Assembly: GCA_018335585.1 (NCBI GenBank)
Contig: JAGXRZ010000020.1
Span: 248,001 to 312,000, forward strand
Reading direction: 5' to 3'
Source of the DNA: Selenomonadales bacterium
GTDB taxonomy: Bacteria > Bacillota > UBA994
Length of the DNA stretch: 64,000 bases
Shown: piece after piece, positions 56,360-64,000 of the stretch
How the letters are laid out: each line of letters opens with the position of its first letter
How positions within the stretch are numbered: the stretch's first letter is position 1
Notes under the pieces: model-generated
The model's database searches: none
What the model saw: the letters and a program-made list of their open reading frames with translations, nothing else
What the model was told of the DNA's origin: nothing
Position numbers and translations under genes: made by a program

Positions 56360-56814
56360 CTACGCCACCCAGCCTCGCTAAGTATGCTCTCGGTCAACTC
56401 GTGCATCTCGCCGCTGTTGTCAACATCGTGATCATATCCGGCGAGGTGGAGTAGCCCATGCACTAGGAGAAAGGCTACCTCGCGCTCTAGGCTGTGGCCA
56501 AACAGAGCGGCCTGAGCATGTGCTCGTTCGAGAGATATTACGATGTCACCAAGTAGTTTTGGCGCCCCAGGAGGAGTGGGGAGATCGTCCTCGTCGGCAT
56601 TAGCAAAGGACAGCACGTCGGTAGGGGCATCCTTCCCACGAAAGGCTAAGTTTAGGCGCTGTATTTCTTCGTCATCGACAAAGGCCAAGCTCAGCTCTGT
56701 GTCTTTATCGAGTGAAAGCCTCGCCGCTACCTGTGTGGCTAGTTCCACCATTAGTTCGGGTAGGTGGGGCGGTAAGGGGAACCTGTCCTGGGCGTCCGTC
56801 CACAGCACCTGCAT
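56356..56814 (-). CDS. ybeY: Endoribonuclease YbeY
   Basis: Metal-dependent RNase in 16S rRNA 3' maturation and 70S quality control. 152 residues, zinc motif HGLLHLAGYDHD, and FRGKDAPTDVLSFAN. ATG at 56814 follows AAGGAGGTCTATCGT. The start lies inside the pgpH frame, which continues 110 bases beyond it. Confidence 0.96.
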   Translation of the reverse strand: MQVLWTDAQDRFPLPPHLPELMVELATQVAARLSLDKDTELSLAFVDDEEIQRLNLAFRGKDAPTDVLSFANADEDDLPTPPGAPKLLGDIVISLERAHAQAALFGHSLEREVAFLLVHGLLHLAGYDHDVDNSGEMHELTESILSEAGWRR

Positions 56815-58819
56815 ACGATAGACCTCCTTGTTGTCCCGGGTACTCTACTCGATGATGAAAGACGCTTGAAAGATGCCGCACGAACGCCGCAGCTATCTTG
56901 TCTAGCTCCCGCAGAGTGAGCTCGCTTTCGTCGAGCTGACCGGCATACAACCGCTCCCTAATCAACGACTGCACCCTCTCGGCCATTCTTTCAGGGGTGG
57001 GCATTTTCGTGGCTCGTACTGCAGCCTCGACCATGTCAGCTAGCATGACAATCGCCGACTCTTTAGTGCGCGGCCGCGGTCCGCTGTACATGTAGTTGCC
57101 TGCGTCTACTGACTCACCTTGTTCTTGTGCTTTCGCCAGAAAATACTGCACCATGGACGTGCCGTGATGCTCCTGTATAAAGTCAATCAGAACGGGCGGA
57201 ATTTTATGCTCTCTGGCCAGTTGAACGCCATCCTTGACATGGTTGATGATCACCGAGGCGCTTAACTCAGGGGGATATTGATCGTGCGGATTATCCATCA
57301 TTATCTGGTTCTCTATAAAAAAATATGGGCGCACAAGCTTCCCCACATCATGATAGTAGGCACCGGCTCTAGTTAAGAGCGCGTTCGCTCCTATTTCTAA
57401 GGCTGCAGCCTCCGCGAGACTTGCGACTATAGCGCTATGTTGGTAGGTGCCGGGGGCCTCAAACAAGAGTCTTTTCAATAGGGGTTGATGCGGATTAGAA
57501 AGCTCGACTAGTCTAATCGACGAAGTCACGCCAAATGAATGCTCAAGAAACGGCAGAACACCTATAGCAAGTACAACAGACAGCACCCCGCTACCAAAAC
57601 CCCAGACGAGGTCAACCAGCACTTGCGGCCCAAGCCCCCCAAATAGCAGGCTAAGCGCAGCTATCGCCGCCATGTTGGCGAGCCCAACCGCTATGCCGCT
57701 GCGTGCAATGCCCGCGCGATGCTCTTGTGTAGAAACCGCGTACACGCCCACAGCTGTGCCTAGGAGTCCTACCATCAGGTAGCTTACATCATACCCGACA
57801 AGCCCGACCGCGAGCAGACTAAGGGCACTGCCCACGACAAGCCCCGCTCGCGCGTTAAGCAATACCGTCAGCAGAATGCTTGCCCCGGCAATAGGAAATA
57901 GATACCCTGAAAGGGTAGATAAGCCCAAGCCAATAAACAACGTGCCCAGATACACCACTGCGGCAAGTGTAAGCTCGCTAGTCGTGCGGCCTGCATGCCA
58001 GTAAGCGCGATAGAAGTAAAGTGTCGGCACCCCGACGGCGATAAGGGCAAACAGGAGACTACCCGAGATAACCCTCCACTCTAGAGTGCGGCGCAAAAGG
58101 CCGAGCGTCTGTAATAATATGATTTCACGCTCGGTTGCTATTTCTCCCTGCCCAATTACCTTTTCCCCAATCTGCAGCATTACCGGGGCCACCTCTGCTT
58201 TAGCTTCAATGCGCCTTCTCTCTGTCGCTGCTTCGTTGGGGCTCATATTAGGGAGCATGATGCCCCGAGCCAGTTCCGACAAGAGCACACGATATGGGGC
58301 TCGCAGCCCTGAGTTCTGCAAAACCGCCACCACCGCCGCGCGTGCGCTCTCAAGCCCGTCAACCTTAATCCCGAGTCGGTAGACAGGTCCAAGTGCCAGT
58401 CTGAATTCGGCGAGAAGTTGTTCCACACTCCCCGCATCCAGCGTCAAACCGGTCTGCACCGATGCTTCGGTAATGGCAAAAGTTACGCGTGCACGCACCA
58501 TTTCCGCGCGTCTTGTCGCATCCGGTTCAGTCTCGGCAATCCGCACAAAAGAATTCAGTATTGCTTCAGCCTCTGCGCTCACACGATCGAGGACCGTCGG
58601 GTCTTGTTCGAACACCTCGGCGACTCCCTGCGCCGCTTGACGCCGCAGCAAAGCGGTGGTAAAGGCATCTTCGACCACCCGGGGCGCGCCAATATAACGC
58701 GGACTCGCTTGACCGACTTCAAGGTCTACCGCTTCAGGCACCAAAGTAAGGATCAGCAAGAGAGCCGTAACGGCGTACACAAGCAACAGCAGCAGTCCTC
58801 GCTGCCAGAAGTTTCTCAT
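56705..58819 (-). CDS. pgpH: 7TM-HD family cyclic-di-AMP phosphodiesterase (PgpH/YqfF)
   Basis: 704 residues: N-terminal helix, extracytoplasmic 7TMR-HDED region (about 35-270), seven transmembrane helices (about 275-450) and a cytoplasmic HD domain (AYYHDVGKLVRP, IIQEHHGT). Related proteins hydrolyse c-di-AMP to pApA. The last 38 residues run into ybeY in another frame; family members usually end near the preceding EYP, so this tail probably arose by loss of a stop. Confidence 0.92.
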   Translation of the reverse strand: MRNFWQRGLLLLLVYAVTALLLILTLVPEAVDLEVGQASPRYIGAPRVVEDAFTTALLRRQAAQGVAEVFEQDPTVLDRVSAEAEAILNSFVRIAETEPDATRRAEMVRARVTFAITEASVQTGLTLDAGSVEQLLAEFRLALGPVYRLGIKVDGLESARAAVVAVLQNSGLRAPYRVLLSELARGIMLPNMSPNEAATERRRIEAKAEVAPVMLQIGEKVIGQGEIATEREIILLQTLGLLRRTLEWRVISGSLLFALIAVGVPTLYFYRAYWHAGRTTSELTLAAVVYLGTLFIGLGLSTLSGYLFPIAGASILLTVLLNARAGLVVGSALSLLAVGLVGYDVSYLMVGLLGTAVGVYAVSTQEHRAGIARSGIAVGLANMAAIAALSLLFGGLGPQVLVDLVWGFGSGVLSVVLAIGVLPFLEHSFGVTSSIRLVELSNPHQPLLKRLLFEAPGTYQHSAIVASLAEAAALEIGANALLTRAGAYYHDVGKLVRPYFFIENQIMMDNPHDQYPPELSASVIINHVKDGVQLAREHKIPPVLIDFIQEHHGTSMVQYFLAKAQEQGESVDAGNYMYSGPRPRTKESAIVMLADMVEAAVRATKMPTPERMAERVQSLIRERLYAGQLDESELTLRELDKIAAAFVRHLSSVFHHRVEYPGQQGGLSYAGAVDGRPGQVPLTAPPTRTNGGTSHTGSGEAFTR

Positions 58820-59794
58820 TTATCCACCTTCCTGCTTTGTGCTGACCTCGTAGGCTTGGATTATCTTTTGCACCAAAACGTGACGGATGACGTCCGTATG
58901 CGAGAGGAAGACGAAGGCTATGCCTTCGATACCGGTCAGCACTCGCTTGGCGTCCATTAACCCGGACACCTTGCTGCGCGGAAGATCTGCCTGGGTTAAG
59001 TCGCCGGTGACCACCGCCCGTGACCCAAACCCAAGACGGGTGAGAAACATCTTCATCTGTTCGGGCGTCGTGTTTTGAGCCTCGTCAAGGATGACATAGG
59101 CATCGTCAAGCGTGCGCCCACGCATGTAGGCAAGCGGCGCCACCTCGATAATGCCCTTTTCCATATGCTTAGCGAAAGTCTCCACGCCCATGATGTCGTA
59201 CAGAGCGTCATAGAGAGGGCGCAAATACGGGTCAACCTTCTCTTGCAGGTCGCCCGGCAAAAACCCAAGACTCTCGCCTGCCTCGACAGCGGGACGCGTA
59301 AGTACCAGTCGACTGACCTCCCGTGCTTTTAACGCGGCCACCGCGTGGGCCATGGCCAGATAGGTCTTGCCGGTGCCCGCGGGCCCGATGCCAAACACAA
59401 TGTCATGCGCGCGCAAGGCGTCTAAGTATCTTTTCTGTCCCGCGGTTTTGGGTCGAATCTGTTTGCCGCGCGTCGTCTGCACAATTACGTCAGTCGCGAG
59501 GGAGAAGTTGCGCACGGCTTGTCCTTCCCCCGCCAAGCGCAAAAGATACGTCACATCCCCGCGGCCTAAGTCACCGCCGCTGCGCAAAATCTCGAGCATC
59601 CCCTTGATGACCTGCTCTACCTTAAAGACGTGTTGTTCGGCCCCGGCAATGACCATTTCGTTATCCTTGCTGAAAAGCCGCACCGGGAAGGCTGCCTCGA
59701 TAGCGCGCAAGTTCTCGTCATGCAAGCCAAATAGCTTGACCGCCTCGTTGTTGTCGCGAATAATGAGCTTAACTTCTTTCCCTTCGATTACCAT
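58820..59794 (-). CDS. phoH: PhoH family ATPase
   Basis: 324 residues. N-terminal KH-like region, then P-loop [19 protein letters not shown], Walker [10 protein letters not shown] and VTGDLTQ sensor. Likely RNA-related ATPase working near YbeY. Only one base separates it from pgpH. Confidence 0.95.
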   Translation of the reverse strand: MVIEGKEVKLIIRDNNEAVKLFGLHDENLRAIEAAFPVRLFSKDNEMVIAGAEQHVFKVEQVIKGMLEILRSGGDLGRGDVTYLLRLAGEGQAVRNFSLATDVIVQTTRGKQIRPKTAGQKRYLDALRAHDIVFGIGPAGTGKTYLAMAHAVAALKAREVSRLVLTRPAVEAGESLGFLPGDLQEKVDPYLRPLYDALYDIMGVETFAKHMEKGIIEVAPLAYMRGRTLDDAYVILDEAQNTTPEQMKMFLTRLGFGSRAVVTGDLTQADLPRSKVSGLMDAKRVLTGIEGIAFVFLSHTDVIRHVLVQKIIQAYEVSTKQEGG

Positions 59795-59800
59795 GCCCTC

Positions 59801-60961
59801 CTATTGTTGCTGCGGCACGAACTGCGCAATGTCTTCGAGTGTCTCTGCAATGACGCGCACATAGACTACCGTCTTGTCTTCACTCCACCACACATCAGTC
59901 CTGCTATCGAGTATTGTAACCCCGCTGGGCAGACTCACTCGCAGCTTCTCCTGCGCAGCCAAAGTGGCCGCTGCCTCGGCCTCGCTCGCGCTTAGGGACC
60001 TATGTGAGCGAGTGACTTCGTGAAAGGTGACGGTGACATGTTCGACACCGGGCAGCAAATTCCTCTTTAGGGTAGTCGCCTCGTAGAGCGCAAATGGTAG
60101 CTGTGAAGGGCCCGCTACTTGAACTTCGCGTTCGCCTAGGCGCACATACTCCCGTACGGCGACGCGACCGGTCGTGTTCCGGACGACCTGCGTAGTCTCC
60201 ATCGAACCGACAGCCTCATACCACACTCGCGCTTCAACCAGTCCACTGGCATGCCCTCCTTGGGCCGTCGCGCCACTGAGCAAAAGCTGTCCTCTGGCCA
60301 CAGTATCACCGGCTGCCGCTCTTACTTCGCCGCTAAAGGCAATAATGCGGGTAATCACGCCGGCGCGAGCGGCCACCACATCTCCAGGCAAACGGAGGAT
60401 GGGTGGTATCACAGCGCGGTCGACTAGCTGTATGATCGCTACGCTACCTTTAAGGCGCACGCCAGCCCAAGCTAGTTCCGGAAACTCCCGCAGAATAGCG
60501 GTCGCAATTCGCTCCGAATCAACCTCACGTCGCCATGTCCCGATATCAAGGCCGGCCTCGCGCACAACCGGAAGGATATCTGCGGCTGCGACCTTCTGAC
60601 TCCCCTCCACCTCGACTCGCCAGACCATGCTTGTCAAAAGCCACAGCAGACCCGCAAAGAAAATCGCACCTAAGGAGAAAAACAGACGCCGCCGAGCCTT
60701 CTGCAGCAAGAAGGGGACCCCCCTGCGACTTAGTACTTCTATTTGGCAACGGTATTTGCGCGCGGGCTTACGCATTGACAGAAACCCCGGCACGGACGAG
60801 TAAAGCAGCACGTGGCCACCCTGTTGCCTGACGCTCCACAGCGGTATTCCAGCACGAGCGCATTCGCTAAGAAATGCGGCCCGGTTCTGCCCTGTTAGTC
60901 TAAGCAAGAGAAACCCAGTGCAGTAGTTCGTAAGCCTATTCATGCGCACTGACACTCTCAA
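59801..60961 (-). CDS. yqfD: Sporulation protein YqfD
   Basis: 386 residues: short cytoplasmic N-terminus, one transmembrane helix (about 92-113, FSLGAIFFAGLLWLL), extracytoplasmic region with paired beta segments. Found only in spore formers; expressed in the mother cell in Bacillus, where it is needed for efficient sporulation. Overlaps yqfC by 26 bases. Confidence 0.93.
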   Translation of the reverse strand: MRVSVRMNRLTNYCTGFLLLRLTGQNRAAFLSECARAGIPLWSVRQQGGHVLLYSSVPGFLSMRKPARKYRCQIEVLSRRGVPFLLQKARRRLFFSLGAIFFAGLLWLLTSMVWRVEVEGSQKVAAADILPVVREAGLDIGTWRREVDSERIATAILREFPELAWAGVRLKGSVAIIQLVDRAVIPPILRLPGDVVAARAGVITRIIAFSGEVRAAAGDTVARGQLLLSGATAQGGHASGLVEARVWYEAVGSMETTQVVRNTTGRVAVREYVRLGEREVQVAGPSQLPFALYEATTLKRNLLPGVEHVTVTFHEVTRSHRSLSASEAEAAATLAAQEKLRVSLPSGVTILDSRTDVWWSEDKTVVYVRVIAETLEDIAQFVPQQQ

Positions 60962-61226
60962 AAACTAATGCGAAAACCCTGCCGTTCACGGCAATCTCTC
61001 CGGACTGAATATTGCGCAGCGACAGATTTTCGCCCGTGATGCGCAGCACCCTGTGCGCTAGTTCGATAACTAATTCTGTATCACTAAAATGTAGTACGCC
61101 ACGCGTGTTTTCTATGCTGACCTCCTCACACCCGACGATGGTGACGCGCGGCAAGTCCATATATACATCTTGAGGCAGGTCCAAGACTGACCCAAACAAG
61201 CGACCAAGCGGCGGCACGTCAATCAC
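60936..61226 (-). CDS. yqfC: Sporulation protein YqfC
   Basis: 96-residue YabP/YqfC family protein, LPRVTIVGCEEVSIENTRGVLHF and a C-terminal beta-rich part. Marker of endospore formation. The GTG at 61226 is nearly on top of AGGAGG; the GTG at 61217 is better spaced and equally consistent with the family. Confidence 0.92.
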   Translation of the reverse strand: MIDVPPLGRLFGSVLDLPQDVYMDLPRVTIVGCEEVSIENTRGVLHFSDTELVIELAHRVLRITGENLSLRNIQSGEIAVNGRVFALVFESVSAHE

Positions 61227-61311
61227 CCCCTCCTAGTACACTATGAGCGAAACCCAGCGCGCATAACACGAAGCAAAAGGACGCAAAAAGGCGCTGCCGC
61301 GGCAACGCCCT

Positions 61312-61340
61312 GAAGCAAAAGGGACGGAGCCTTTTGCTTC
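61312..61340 (-). repeat. 29-bp hairpin repeat, identical to 23573-23601 in opposite orientation
   Basis: Arms GAAGCAAAAG and CTTTTGCTTC with GGACGGAGC centre. Sits in a 190-bp repeat-rich gap between rpsU and yqfC. Confidence 0.85.
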
Positions 61341-61351
61341 GCAATTTACAG

Positions 61352-61375
61352 GAAGAACCGTCCCTTTTGTTTTGC
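61352..61375 (-). repeat. Hairpin-family repeat
   Basis: GAAGAACCGTCCCTTTTGTT followed by TTGC; same core as the copies near rnpB and rpoD. Confidence 0.7.
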
Positions 61376-61390
61376 TTTGTTTTCACGTAT

Positions 61391-61416
61391 AAAGGCGTTG
61401 CCGCGGCAACGCCTTT
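61391..61416 (-). terminator. rpsU terminator
   Basis: A perfect 26-bp palindrome, AAAGGCGTTGCCG meeting its own reverse complement, 22 bases after the rpsU stop. A diverged copy (AGGCGCTGCCGCGGCAACGCC) lies at 61289-61309. The T-run after it is short (TTTAT). Confidence 0.7.
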
Positions 61417-61438
61417 GTGGGCCTATCTTAAGAGGGAG

Positions 61439-61615
61439 TTAGGAGAACTTGCGCTTGCGCGCTGCTTCGGATTTTTTCTTCCTGCGCACACTAGGCTTTT
61501 CATAATGCTCGCGCTTACGCACTTCCGAAAGCACGCCCGACCGTTGGCACTGACGCTTAAACCGCTTCAGCGCTTGGTCAAGACTCTCGTCTTTGCGAAT
61601 CTTAACTTCTGACAT
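61439..61615 (-). CDS. rpsU: 30S ribosomal protein S21
   Basis: 58 residues, too short for many gene callers. Begins [19 protein letters not shown], continues with [23 protein letters not shown] and ends in a lysine/arginine-rich tail, all typical of S21. ATG at 61615 has GGAGGGAGGGAAATTTA upstream. Own promoter and terminator are seen. Confidence 0.97.
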   Translation of the reverse strand: MSEVKIRKDESLDQALKRFKRQCQRSGVLSEVRKREHYEKPSVRRKKKSEAARKRKFS

Positions 61616-61684
61616 TAAATTTCCCTCCCTCCGCCACTAACAACTGCTCGGAGAAGTCTCGGACTTTAATACCATGCCCTAAGT

Positions 61685-61712
61685 ATTATAGCACAGCAAG
61701 GGGTAGTGTCAA
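61685..61712 (-). promoter_or_regulatory. rpsU promoter
   Basis: Consensus TTGACA (61712-61707) and TATAAT (61690-61685) on the minus strand, 16-base spacer, right after the HIT gene stop. The strongest-looking promoter of the window. Confidence 0.85.
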
Positions 61713-61714
61713 CT

Positions 61715-62056
61715 CTAACCCGGCGGCCAGGCCATGCGCCTCCCGGCAATCAGATGAAAATGCAGGTGGTCAACCGTCTGCCCCCCGTCCTTGCCGGCGT
61801 TGCTGACGACGCGGAAGCCGCCCTCCTCCAGACCTTCCTGCCGCACGATGCTACCGATAGCACGAAAAATGTGGTCGCCAAGCCCAAGTTCGCAAACTTC
61901 GGGCCTATCGACGCGCGCCACGTGCGCCTTCGGGATAACTAAAATATGTACGGGAGCGACGGGGTTTACGTCGTGAAAAGCACATACATGCTCATCCTCG
62001 TACACAAAGCGCGCGGGAATATCTCGCGTTACAATTCGACAGAAGACACAAGACAT
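61715..62056 (-). CDS. HIT family protein (HINT-type nucleotide hydrolase)
   Basis: 113 residues; CVFCRI near the start, IPKAHV, and the histidine triad HLHFHL. Hydrolyses adenosine phosphoramidates in known members. ATG at 62056 has GAGGTGAGTTAT upstream. Confidence 0.93.
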   Translation of the reverse strand: MSCVFCRIVTRDIPARFVYEDEHVCAFHDVNPVAPVHILVIPKAHVARVDRPEVCELGLGDHIFRAIGSIVRQEGLEEGGFRVVSNAGKDGGQTVDHLHFHLIAGRRMAWPPG

Positions 62057-62066
62057 ATAACTCACC

Positions 62067-63398
62067 TCATTTCTTTGCTCTAGTTATATTCTGTGGCGGG
62101 AAAATAACTCCTGCTGCCCATACGCCTTCGCTTGTGGCCGCAGCGATTTGCCTGGTAACGATATCTCCTATAGCACCAGCATCTGCCGGTAGATACGCCT
62201 TAACATACGATGACGTATATCCCTCGCATACTTCGCCGCCACAAGACTCCAAAAGTACTGCGGCCTCTTGTCCGACTAGGGAGAGGTTAAACTTGTGGGC
62301 CTCGCGTAACGACAGCTCCTGCAGTAAGTTCGCTCGCTTGGCCTTAACGGCTGCCGCCACCTGCCGCGGCATGGAGGCGGCTGGTGTCCCTTCCCGCCGG
62401 GAGTAGCGAAAGACGTGTAGACGCGAGAAGCCCACTTCGGAAACAAGCGCTACGGTCTCGCCAAACTCGGCGTCACTCTCCCCCGGGAAACCTACCATTA
62501 CGTCGGTCGTAATGCCGATGCTTGGCGATGCGGTACGCAAAGCGGCGACAACGCCCAGATATTGTTCGGCAGTGTACTGCCTTCCCATGCGACTAAGCAC
62601 GCTGTTGCTGCCGCTTTGTAACGGCAGGTGAATGTGCGCACAGAGTTTTTCATTGCTTGCGAACTGCGCTAGCAACGGCGCGTTAACATCGTTAGGTTCC
62701 ACCGACCCTAAGCGCAGGCGCTTAAGGCCTGCCACGCCGGAAAGCTCGGCAATTAGGTCGGCAAGGCTCGGCAACTCCGGTAGGTCACGCCCATAGGCCC
62801 CAAGATGTATGCCGCTTAAGACCACCTCGCCATACCCCTGCGCCACCAAACCGCGCGCCTGCTTTACGACTGCCGCAGGCGAAAGCGAACGTTCGCGGCC
62901 GCGCGCATAGGGAATAATGCAGTAGGCGCAGAACTGCTCGCACCCGTCCTGTACTTTGAGCGTAGCCCGCACGCGCGAGGAGCTAAAGACGTCCGAAATC
63001 ACTTCAAAAGGAGTGTCACCAGACCAAGGAGTAACCATAGTAACCGCGCCGCCTTTACCCTCGAGCAACTCGGTTACGAGCTCCACGATCTTAGCTTTAT
63101 CGTTGCTGCCCACCAAAAGGTCGACGCCTGCCCCGGTGGCCTTCTCTAGCGACACCTGCGGAAAGCAACCGGCCAGAACAACTATGGCTTCACCGCAGCG
63201 CCGCTTCTGACGCCGTGCCAGGCTGAGTGACTTGCGCTCCGCCTCACCCGTGACCGCACATGAATTAATGACATACACGTCGGCAGGCTCTGTAAAAGGC
63301 ACTTCGCAAAAACCCGCCGCCTGAAAGCGGGCTGCCAGCGCGCCGGTCTCCTGTTGGTTAACCTTGCACCCGAGGGTGTGAAATCCGACCGTCGTCAT
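62067..63398 (-). CDS. mtaB: tRNA t6A37 methylthiotransferase MtaB
   Basis: Adds a methylthio group to t6A37 of tRNA. 443 residues: UPF0004 domain with cluster cysteines (GCKVNQQE, INSCAV, AGCFPQ), radical SAM motif CEQFCAYCIIPYARGRERS, and a TRAM-like C-terminus. ATG at 63398 follows GGGAGGTCGAA and overlaps the rsmE end by 41 bases. Confidence 0.95.
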   Translation of the reverse strand: MTTVGFHTLGCKVNQQETGALAARFQAAGFCEVPFTEPADVYVINSCAVTGEAERKSLSLARRQKRRCGEAIVVLAGCFPQVSLEKATGAGVDLLVGSNDKAKIVELVTELLEGKGGAVTMVTPWSGDTPFEVISDVFSSSRVRATLKVQDGCEQFCAYCIIPYARGRERSLSPAAVVKQARGLVAQGYGEVVLSGIHLGAYGRDLPELPSLADLIAELSGVAGLKRLRLGSVEPNDVNAPLLAQFASNEKLCAHIHLPLQSGSNSVLSRMGRQYTAEQYLGVVAALRTASPSIGITTDVMVGFPGESDAEFGETVALVSEVGFSRLHVFRYSRREGTPAASMPRQVAAAVKAKRANLLQELSLREAHKFNLSLVGQEAAVLLESCGGEVCEGYTSSYVKAYLPADAGAIGDIVTRQIAAATSEGVWAAGVIFPPQNITRAKK

Positions 63399-64000
63399 TT
63401 CGACCTCCCACATCGCCAAGCTCATACATCACCGCACTGACAAGGGTTAGTGCCGCCGTTTCGGTTCTGAGAATCCGCGGCCCGAGCGTGACAGGTACGA
63501 AACCGGCAGCTTCTGCCGCCTCTACCTCGTCTCGCGACAAGCCTCCCTCCGGTCCAACCAAGCAGGCTACGCTGTCTAGGTTCTGGTTTTCCCCGGCACG
63601 CCGTAAGACTTCCTTCAGCCCACTGCCCGCCACCTCGTAGGCAACAAGCTTTAGGCTCGCCTGCACTTCGCCTATCGCCCCTGTAAACTCCGCCGGTTGG
63701 CTTATCTCTGGTACGACGGCACGGCCGCTCTGTTTGGCTGCCTCTGCGGCAATCGTTCGCCAACGCTCTACACGCGCAGCAACTTTACCGGAAGGAACGT
63801 GAGCTAAAGAGCGGCTGCACGTCACAGGCAATACTCGCGCAACTCCTAGCTCTACTGCCTTCTGGATAATTAACTCGAGTTTGTCCCCTTTAGGGAATCC
63901 CTGCAACAAAGTCACCTTGAGCTTAGCCTCAGGGCTAACAAGCTGCGCCGTAAGTCTAACGGTAACTGCACGTGTGCTCGCCTCGATAATTTCGGCACGC
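63358..64000 (-). CDS. rsmE: 16S rRNA (uracil(1498)-N3)-methyltransferase RsmE, N-terminus outside the window
   Basis: SPOUT methyltransferase. The C-terminal knot is visible: LVGPEGGLSRDEVEAAEAAGF and LGPRILRTETAAL. The frame stays open to base 64000 and reads as coding before the GTG at 63915 (SPEAKLKVTLLQGFPKGDKLE is the family sequence), so the N-terminal PUA-like domain lies partly beyond the edge. Confidence 0.94.
   Translation of the reverse strand, partial: RAEIIEASTRAVTVRLTAQLVSPEAKLKVTLLQGFPKGDKLELIIQKAVELGVARVLPVTCSRSLAHVPSGKVAARVERWRTIAAEAAKQSGRAVVPEISQPAEFTGAIGEVQASLKLVAYEVAGSGLKEVLRRAGENQNLDSVACLVGPEGGLSRDEVEAAEAAGFVPVTLGPRILRTETAALTLVSAVMYELGDVGGRNDDGRISHPRVQG

Overview
The window looks like the chromosome of a spore-forming, Gram-positive-type Bacillota (Clostridia-like), GC-rich by eye. 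The main reason is the long minus-strand block at 48.8-64.0 kb, which carries the housekeeping order typical of the phylum: rsmE, mtaB, a HIT protein, rpsU, the sporulation genes yqfC and yqfD, phoH, the 7TM-HD gene pgpH, ybeY, dgkA, a DUF502 gene, cdd, era, deoC, recO, the PPDK regulator, dnaG and rpoD. A SpoVB-type flippase, a CotS-like kinase, a one-chain glycyl-tRNA synthetase, a trmK-nif3 pair and an A-type RNase P RNA fit the same picture. I cannot name a genus.

Layout. 0-10.7 kb: biotin ligase (cut by the left edge), asparaginase, biotin transporter BioY behind a clear BirA operator, a hydroxyacid dehydrogenase, TypA, a copper ATPase behind a CsoR-like box, a B12-type radical SAM protein and an aminotransferase. 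10.8-20.6 kb: flippase, kinase-fold protein, S9 peptidase, methyltransferase, LemA/TPM pair, trpS and glyS. 20.7-23.1 kb: an insertion sequence with doubled terminal repeats, next to an open reading frame that has lost its 5' end, then a compact palindromic repeat. 23.2-27.1 kb: a zinc-ribbon membrane protein and a two-gene unit of an M50 metalloprotease plus a 969-residue secreted/multi-spanning protein of unknown function. 27.3-29.7 kb: rnpB, nif3, trmK. In relatives as I know them, trmK-nif3 lies close to rpoD; here about 19 kb of metabolic and accessory genes separate them.

That 19-kb stretch (29.8-48.7 kb) contains a zinc uptake operon with its own Fur-family regulator and a palindromic operator, acetyltransferases, tripeptidase T, a PhzF protein, a ferredoxin-like protein coupled to SelO, a nitroreductase, an ABC importer whose binding protein carries a copper-amine-oxidase-type N-terminal domain, rmuC, two tRNA genes with promoter and terminator, and a 930-residue protein joining a RelE-like N-terminus, a superfamily 1 helicase and an ankyrin segment. 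The last is the best candidate for an uncharacterised, possibly defensive, function.

A family of short hairpin repeats with the core AAAGGGACGG followed by TTC or AGC recurs at gene ends through the window. One copy forms the rnpB terminator, one encodes the last residues of the 969-residue membrane protein, and two flank the rpsU terminator. No CRISPR array, prophage or rRNA gene was seen. All functional calls rest on reading motifs and gene order; no database search was run.
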